IMG/VR virus record: IMGVR_UViG_3300039018_000077
Location: 1 to 32,559 of that record
Length of the DNA stretch: 32,559 bases
Origin: a virus
Reading direction: 5' to 3' (one strand)
The position numbers and the translations under genes are program-made. The number at the start of each line of letters is the position of its first letter. Within the stretch, counting starts at the first letter, position 1. This document shows, piece after piece, positions 28,467-32,559 of the stretch. The notes beneath the pieces were generated by a model. That model did no database searches. It saw nothing but the letters and a program-made list of their open reading frames with translations, and was not told the DNA's origin.

Positions 28467-28552
28467 AATGCGAATAGTTCTCAATAAGATTCAAGTAGCC
28501 CTAAAAAGGTGCATCCCTCTCTTACCCAATGCAAATAAGAATCATTCGCATT
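28467..28552. repeat. long inverted repeat of Fur-box-like halves
   Basis: AATGCGAAT at 28467 and ATTCGCATT at 28544 are perfect inverted copies, with partial matching continuing inward (TTCT / AGAA). Each copy resembles a Fur box (AATGAGAATCATT type), which may be chance. Confidence 0.5.
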
Positions 28553-28667
28553 TAGACCTGGTAAGGGTAAACCCTGATCTGTATAGATAAACAGTCCTGG
28601 CTGCTTGTACAGTAGTAGAAACCCTGTCAGGGTAAACGAGTAGGTAGAAACCCTATGCTGTATGGAA

Positions 28668-28697
28668 ACACAGGGGGGGAGGGGGTGGGGTCTGTGT
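28668..28697 (+). other. G-quadruplex motif flanked by an ACACA/TGTGT inverted repeat
   Basis: Runs of 7, 5 and 4 G separated by single A and T give four G3 tracts with one-base loops (16 G in 18 bases, 28673-28690). ACACA ends just before and TGTGT begins just after, so the G-tract can sit in a hairpin loop. It lies about 70 bases before the small terminase gene. Confidence 0.7.
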
Positions 28698-28761
28698 GTA
28701 GATATTTGTGGAGCATCCCACCCTCAGAAAAAGCTAAAATGACCATTCCAGAAAGGACAAA

Positions 28762-29139
28762 ATGGAAACGAAATTAAAAAGAGGTCGTGGTAGACCAAAG
28801 GGTTCAGTGAAGATGACCATACAGAGGTTTGCTGATAACCCACCCCTTGTACTGCCTAAGACAGACCACCAGAGGCTCAAGGAGCTAAAGGAGTTGATGA
28901 TTAGGAGTGGAGGTAAGGATGTGGCTCAGAAGGTGATAGAGATAGCCCTTAATGATGACCATCCACATCAATTAGTTGCTTTAAAGATGTGTCTTGATAG
29001 GACTCTTCCTGTAAGCCTGTTTGAAAAGGATAAGTCTCAGAGAAGTGCCGTAACCATCAATATCACTGGTTTGGGGCAAGAACCGACAATAATCGACTCT
29101 ACTGAACAACCAGAAGATGTAGAGGCAAAGTATGGCTGA
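28762..29139 (+). CDS. terminase small subunit
   Basis: A 125-residue DNA-binding protein that selects the phage DNA for packaging. The N-terminus has an AT-hook-like RGRGRPKGS, then a helical core (QRLKELKELMIRSGGKDVAQ, ALNDDHPHQLVALKMCLDR) with the helix-turn pattern of podovirus small terminases, and an acidic tail. AGAAAGGA precedes the ATG. It overlaps the large-subunit gene by eight bases. The rich non-coding block upstream may hold the packaging start. Confidence 0.85.
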   Translation: METKLKRGRGRPKGSVKMTIQRFADNPPLVLPKTDHQRLKELKELMIRSGGKDVAQKVIEIALNDDHPHQLVALKMCLDRTLPVSLFEKDKSQRSAVTINITGLGQEPTIIDSTEQPEDVEAKYG

Positions 29140-30394
29140 TCTCAATTTCTCTCTATTACCCTGGCAACAAGAGGTATTCAAGGATTCCACAAGGTTCAAG
29201 GTTGTGGCTGCTGGTCGTAGGTGCGGTAAGTCTCGAATGGCGGCAGTTACCCTACTGATAGAAGGACTCAAGTGTCCACAAGGCTCTGCGGTTCTCTATG
29301 TGAGTCCTACTATGGGACAGTCTAGGCAGATTATCTGGGATTTACTGCTAGACCTTGGTAGAGAGGTTATTCAGAATAGCCACGTTAATAACTTGGACAT
29401 TACCCTAATAAACGGAGCAAGAATCTATGTCCGTGGTGCTGATAGACCCGATACCCTTCGTGGTGTCTCTCTAACCTATGCCGTACTGGACGAGGTTGCC
29501 GACATCAAGCCCGAAGCATGGGAACAGGTCATTCGAGCCAGTTTGTCTGATAAACGGGGGAGAGCACTCTTTATCGGCACGCCTAAAGGACGCAATTGGT
29601 TCTATGACACCTTCAAACTAGGCGAGAGTGAGGATGATCCTGATTGGAAGAGTTGGCACTTCACCACTGCTGATAACCCCTTGATTGACGCAAAAGAGAT
29701 AGAAAGTGCTAAAAAGACTCTAAGTACCTTCGCTTTTAAGCAAGAATACATGGCTTCTTTCACCAATGCGGGTTCTGACATCTTCAAGGAAGAGTGGATC
29801 AAATACGGGGTTAAGCCTGAACACGGAAGCTATTACATCGCTGTTGACCTAGCAGGATTTGAGGAAGTTGCCAAACAAGCAGCCAATGCTAAGAAGCGTC
29901 TGGACGAGTCTGCTATCTCAATAGTGAAGGTCACTGACGATGGGAAGTGGTTTGTTGAGAAGATTGAACACGGAAGATGGGACATCCGAGAGACTGCCTC
30001 TAAGATACTGATTGCCATTCGGGACTACAGACCTTTATCCGTAGGGATAGAGAGGGGGGCACTAAAGAACGCTGTTTTGCCCTATCTGAGCGACTTGATG
30101 CGAAAGAACAACACCTATGCCCACATCATAGATTTGACCCACGGGAATAGAAAAAAAGCGGATCGAATCATCTGGGCTTTACAAGGTAGGTTCGAGCATG
30201 GCAGAATTGTGTTAAATTCGGAAGAAGATTGGGATGAGTTCGTAGACCAGTTAATCCTGTTCCCCGCACAAGGGGTTCACGATGACTTGCCCGACTCCCT
30301 TAGTTACATTGACCAACTGGCTGTTACATCTTACATGGAAGAAGATGATGACAGTGAGGATTGGCAACCAGTAGATATTATTAGTGGGGTATAA
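29132..30394 (+). CDS. terminase large subunit
   Basis: A 420-residue packaging ATPase and nuclease. Walker A is AAGRRCGKS at 26-34, Walker B is YAVLDE at 116-121, and the coupling motif is IGTP at 148-151. The C-terminal RNase-H-fold nuclease has D239 (AVDLAG), E307 (GIERG) and the D384/D385/D388 group (HDDLPDSLSY). Length is usual for the family. It moves DNA into the procapsid through the portal encoded immediately behind. All catalytic positions look intact. Confidence 0.95.
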   Translation: MADLNFSLLPWQQEVFKDSTRFKVVAAGRRCGKSRMAAVTLLIEGLKCPQGSAVLYVSPTMGQSRQIIWDLLLDLGREVIQNSHVNNLDITLINGARIYVRGADRPDTLRGVSLTYAVLDEVADIKPEAWEQVIRASLSDKRGRALFIGTPKGRNWFYDTFKLGESEDDPDWKSWHFTTADNPLIDAKEIESAKKTLSTFAFKQEYMASFTNAGSDIFKEEWIKYGVKPEHGSYYIAVDLAGFEEVAKQAANAKKRLDESAISIVKVTDDGKWFVEKIEHGRWDIRETASKILIAIRDYRPLSVGIERGALKNAVLPYLSDLMRKNNTYAHIIDLTHGNRKKADRIIWALQGRFEHGRIVLNSEEDWDEFVDQLILFPAQGVHDDLPDSLSYIDQLAVTSYMEEDDDSEDWQPVDIISGV

Positions 30395-30396
30395 GA

Positions 30397-32367
30397 ATGG
30401 AATTCCAAGAACCTAGCGACTCAGACAAAGAACTAACAAACTTTGTAGTCAACCATTGTGATAGATGGAGGGACTACCGAGACACCAACTTCTTAACTGA
30501 TTGGCTAGAGTACGAGCGAATCTTCAATGGTGAGTGGGATGCCCAAGATAAAACCCGTGAATCAGAGCGTTCAAGAATCGTCACCCCCGCTACCCAACAA
30601 GCCGTAGAGACACGCCATGCTGAGATCATGGAAGCCATCTTTGGTCAGGGTGAGTTCTTTGACATTCAAGACGATATTCGTGATGTCAATGGCAATCCCC
30701 TAGACGTTGAGGCTATCAAAGCACAACTGATGGAAGACTTCAAGGTCGATAAGATTCGCAAGTCTATTGACCAAATTGAACTACTTGCTGAACTGTATGG
30801 TACGGGCATCGGTGAGATTGTTGTCAAAACAGAGAAAGTCTTTGTTCCGTCTACTCAGGCAATACCTGGTCAAATCGGTCAAGCCGCTATCGGAGTGGTA
30901 GAACAAGACCGCATTGCAGTCAAGATTGTTCCTGTTAACCCCCGTAACTTCCTGTTTGACCCTAATGGGACATCTATTGATGACTGTATGGGTGTGGCTA
31001 TTGAGAAATATGTCTCTATCCACAAGGTCGTTAAAGGTCAAGAAGATGGCATCTATCGCAAGGTAAAAGTCGGTACTGACTCTATGGATACGGACTTAGA
31101 GCCTACCCAAGAGATTACTCAGTACGAAGACGACAAGGTAAAACTTCTGACTTACTATGGTTTAGTCCCTAGAGAGTACCTTGACCAAATAGAGAATGAT
31201 GATGCTGAAGTAGAGGACTTGTTCCCTGAAGACAGTATTCAAGATGAGTATTCCGATCTGGTTGAGGCTATCGTGGTGATTGCCAATGATGGTGTTCTTT
31301 TGAAGGCAGAAAAGAACCCATACATGATGAAAGACCGCCCAATCCTTGCTTATCAGGACGATACAGTTCCTAATCGGTTATTGGGTCGTGGCACTGTTGA
31401 GAAGGCTTACAACTCACAAAAAGCCATAGATGCCCAAGTTCGTTCACACTTAGATTCACTAGCCCTGACAACTAGCCCAATGATGGCTATGGATGCTACT
31501 CGTCTTCCAAGGGGTGCTAAGTTTGAAGTCAAGCCAGGCAAGGCAATCCTCACAAACGGCAATCCCAATGAGATTCTGTTCCCATTCAAGTTTGGCAATA
31601 CTGACGGGTCTAACTTGCAAACTGCCAAAGAGTTTGAACGTATGCTTTTGATGGCAACAGGCACTCTTGACTCTCAAGGAATGGTATCTGCCGTTGCTAG
31701 AGATGCTGGTCAGGGCGGTATTTCGATGGCAGTAGCCTCAATTATCAAGAAATACAAGCGTACCTTGGTGAACTTCCAAGAGGATTTTATGATCCCCTTC
31801 ATCACCAAAGCCGCCTACCGCTATATGCAGTTCGATCCCGAGCGTTATCCTACTGTAGACATGAAGTTTATTCCAACTGCTGCCTTGGGAATTATTGCTC
31901 GTGAGCATGAACAACAACAGATGATTGGTTTGCTCCAGACTCTTGGCCCGAATACACCTGTTTTGCCTATCATTTTGAAGGGCATCATGGCTAATTCTTC
32001 TCTGTCAAACAGATATGAGTTGATTGCCATGCTCGACAAGATGTCTACGGCTGATCCACAAGCCCAACAAGCGGCTCAGATGCAACAACAATTGGCTATG
32101 CAACTGGCTCAAGCACAGATTGCTGTCCAAACTACACAAGCAGAGCAGAATAAGGCTGAAGCGCAAAAGTTATTGACTGAAGCGCAATTGATGCCTATTG
32201 AATTGCAAGCAAAGAGTATGGCGGCTAACACCAAGAACCTCCCAACTGATGACGCTTTGGCTTCACGAGAATTTGATAAGCGGGTCAAGGTTGCTGAATT
32301 GATGCTAAAAGAAGCAGATATTCAGAACAAGGCTAAGATTGTTGAAAAACAGATGATGAGACAATGA
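30397..32367 (+). CDS. portal protein
   Basis: A 656-residue protein that forms the ring at the capsid vertex where DNA enters and leaves. The start (WRDYRDTNFLTDWLEYERIF and ESERSRIVTPATQQAVETR) and the region IAVKIVPVNPRNFLFDPNG are typical of podovirus-type portals. The last hundred residues are Gln/Ala-rich helix (AAQMQQQLAMQLAQAQ), as expected for the barrel facing the DNA. It begins two bases after the terminase stop and ends by ATGA with the next gene. Confidence 0.92.
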   Translation: MEFQEPSDSDKELTNFVVNHCDRWRDYRDTNFLTDWLEYERIFNGEWDAQDKTRESERSRIVTPATQQAVETRHAEIMEAIFGQGEFFDIQDDIRDVNGNPLDVEAIKAQLMEDFKVDKIRKSIDQIELLAELYGTGIGEIVVKTEKVFVPSTQAIPGQIGQAAIGVVEQDRIAVKIVPVNPRNFLFDPNGTSIDDCMGVAIEKYVSIHKVVKGQEDGIYRKVKVGTDSMDTDLEPTQEITQYEDDKVKLLTYYGLVPREYLDQIENDDAEVEDLFPEDSIQDEYSDLVEAIVVIANDGVLLKAEKNPYMMKDRPILAYQDDTVPNRLLGRGTVEKAYNSQKAIDAQVRSHLDSLALTTSPMMAMDATRLPRGAKFEVKPGKAILTNGNPNEILFPFKFGNTDGSNLQTAKEFERMLLMATGTLDSQGMVSAVARDAGQGGISMAVASIIKKYKRTLVNFQEDFMIPFITKAAYRYMQFDPERYPTVDMKFIPTAALGIIAREHEQQQMIGLLQTLGPNTPVLPIILKGIMANSSLSNRYELIAMLDKMSTADPQAQQAAQMQQQLAMQLAQAQIAVQTTQAEQNKAEAQKLLTEAQLMPIELQAKSMAANTKNLPTDDALASREFDKRVKVAELMLKEADIQNKAKIVEKQMMRQ

Positions 32368-32559
32368 ATCAGGAACTACAACGCTACTATGAGGAACGCT
32401 TCTCAACAATGTCCACACAAGGGTGGATAGATTTGATGGAAGATGTTGACAAAATGATAGAACCTTTGAATAATATTTCAACAATTGCAGATGAAAAAAG
32501 TCTACAATTCAGAAAAGGTGAGTTATCTATACTTATTTGGCTGAAAAACTTGAAACAAG
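32364..32559 (+). CDS. hypothetical head-module protein, cut by the right edge
   Basis: The ATG overlaps the portal stop (ATGA). The first 65 residues (MNQELQRYYEERFSTMSTQG, DLMEDVDKMIEPLNNIS, then RKGELSILIWLKNLKQ) match a small helical protein often seen between portal and scaffold genes in podovirus-like genomes. The end is missing. If the window is closed to a circle, its frame continues in phase into the zinc-ribbon gene at 3. Confidence 0.75.
   Translation, partial: MNQELQRYYEERFSTMSTQGWIDLMEDVDKMIEPLNNISTIADEKSLQFRKGELSILIWLKNLKQ

Larger units (their letters stand above)
28417..28761 (+). other. 345-base non-coding block rich in palindromes and G-tracts
   Basis: No convincing gene lies here; a 40-codon frame at 28468 has no proper ribosome site. 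It contains three AGGGTAAAC copies (28434, 28564, 28629), two GTAGAAACCCT copies (28615, 28644; a third at 28141), the palindromes AGGGTAAACCCT (28564) and ACCCTGTCAGGGT (28621), a 9-bp inverted repeat AATGCGAAT/ATTCGCATT (28467 and 28544), and a G-quadruplex motif. It likely controls the packaging genes or serves as a replication or packaging site. Confidence 0.6.

Noticed and set aside
28468-28590. 40-codon plus frame in the non-coding block
   Set aside because: No spaced ribosome site is present, it overlaps the inverted repeat, and the length is not unusual by chance.
1-32559. Prophage or temperate features (integrase, att site, known repressor) and tRNA genes
   Set aside because: None was seen by reading both strands. 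The absence is only as good as manual reading, and a small piece may be missing between the ends.

Overview
The window looks like almost all of a tailed, short-tailed (podovirus-like) phage genome. It carries both terminase subunits, a portal, a scaffold, an HK97-type coat protein, a T7 gp11-like tail adaptor, a P22 gp10-like tail nozzle, a tail fibre, three large candidate ejection proteins and a lysis cassette. There is no tape measure, sheath or tail tube. I see no integrase, repressor of a known type, tRNA, transposon, RNA polymerase or DNA polymerase. The host cannot be read from the sequence. The accessory gene types suggest a freshwater betaproteobacterium, but that is a weak inference.

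Layout. Positions 3-8565 (+) hold the head and tail genes, followed by the fibre and a small fibre-linked gene. Positions 8611-15000 (+) hold three large internal-virion/ejection proteins. Positions 15000-18333 (+) hold small membrane proteins, two holin candidates, a GH24 endolysin, a zinc metallopeptidase and a metallophosphoesterase. Positions 18326-20767 (-) are a recombination operon: MazG-like pyrophosphohydrolase, winged-helix protein, SSB-like protein, DUF1071 annealing protein and small genes. Positions 20891-25445 (+) are the replication/DNA-modification operon: HTH protein, DUF1376 initiator-like protein, a C5-cytosine methyltransferase completely overlapped by a second long ORF, a PD-(D/E)xK nuclease, small genes and an HNH-like protein. 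Positions 25530-28019 (-) are an early-type operon of small unknown genes plus a sliding-clamp-like protein. At 28207 (+) is a small conserved-looking gene, then a 345-base non-coding block rich in palindromes and with a strong G-quadruplex motif, then TerS, TerL, portal and a truncated gene.

The packaging genes at the right end continue naturally into the head genes at the left end, so the window is most simply a circular or circularly permuted genome opened between the portal and scaffold genes. Most genes are joined by 4-base ATGA-type stop/start overlaps. I used this to choose starts and to recover several small genes (30-59 codons).

The strongest unusual signals are these. (1) Two same-strand ORFs of 323 and 320 codons cover each other from end to end at 22701-23672. 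One is a complete methyltransferase; the other has the look of a real protein family, and its hallmark motifs fall exactly on the methyltransferase motifs. (2) A duplicated two-hairpin intercistronic element flanks the clamp gene, and its stem carries compensatory base changes. (3) A 56-nt three-tier hairpin at 19161-19216 pairs fully only as minus-strand RNA. (4) A G-quadruplex motif lies upstream of the terminase. (5) An iteron-like block lies inside the replication gene.
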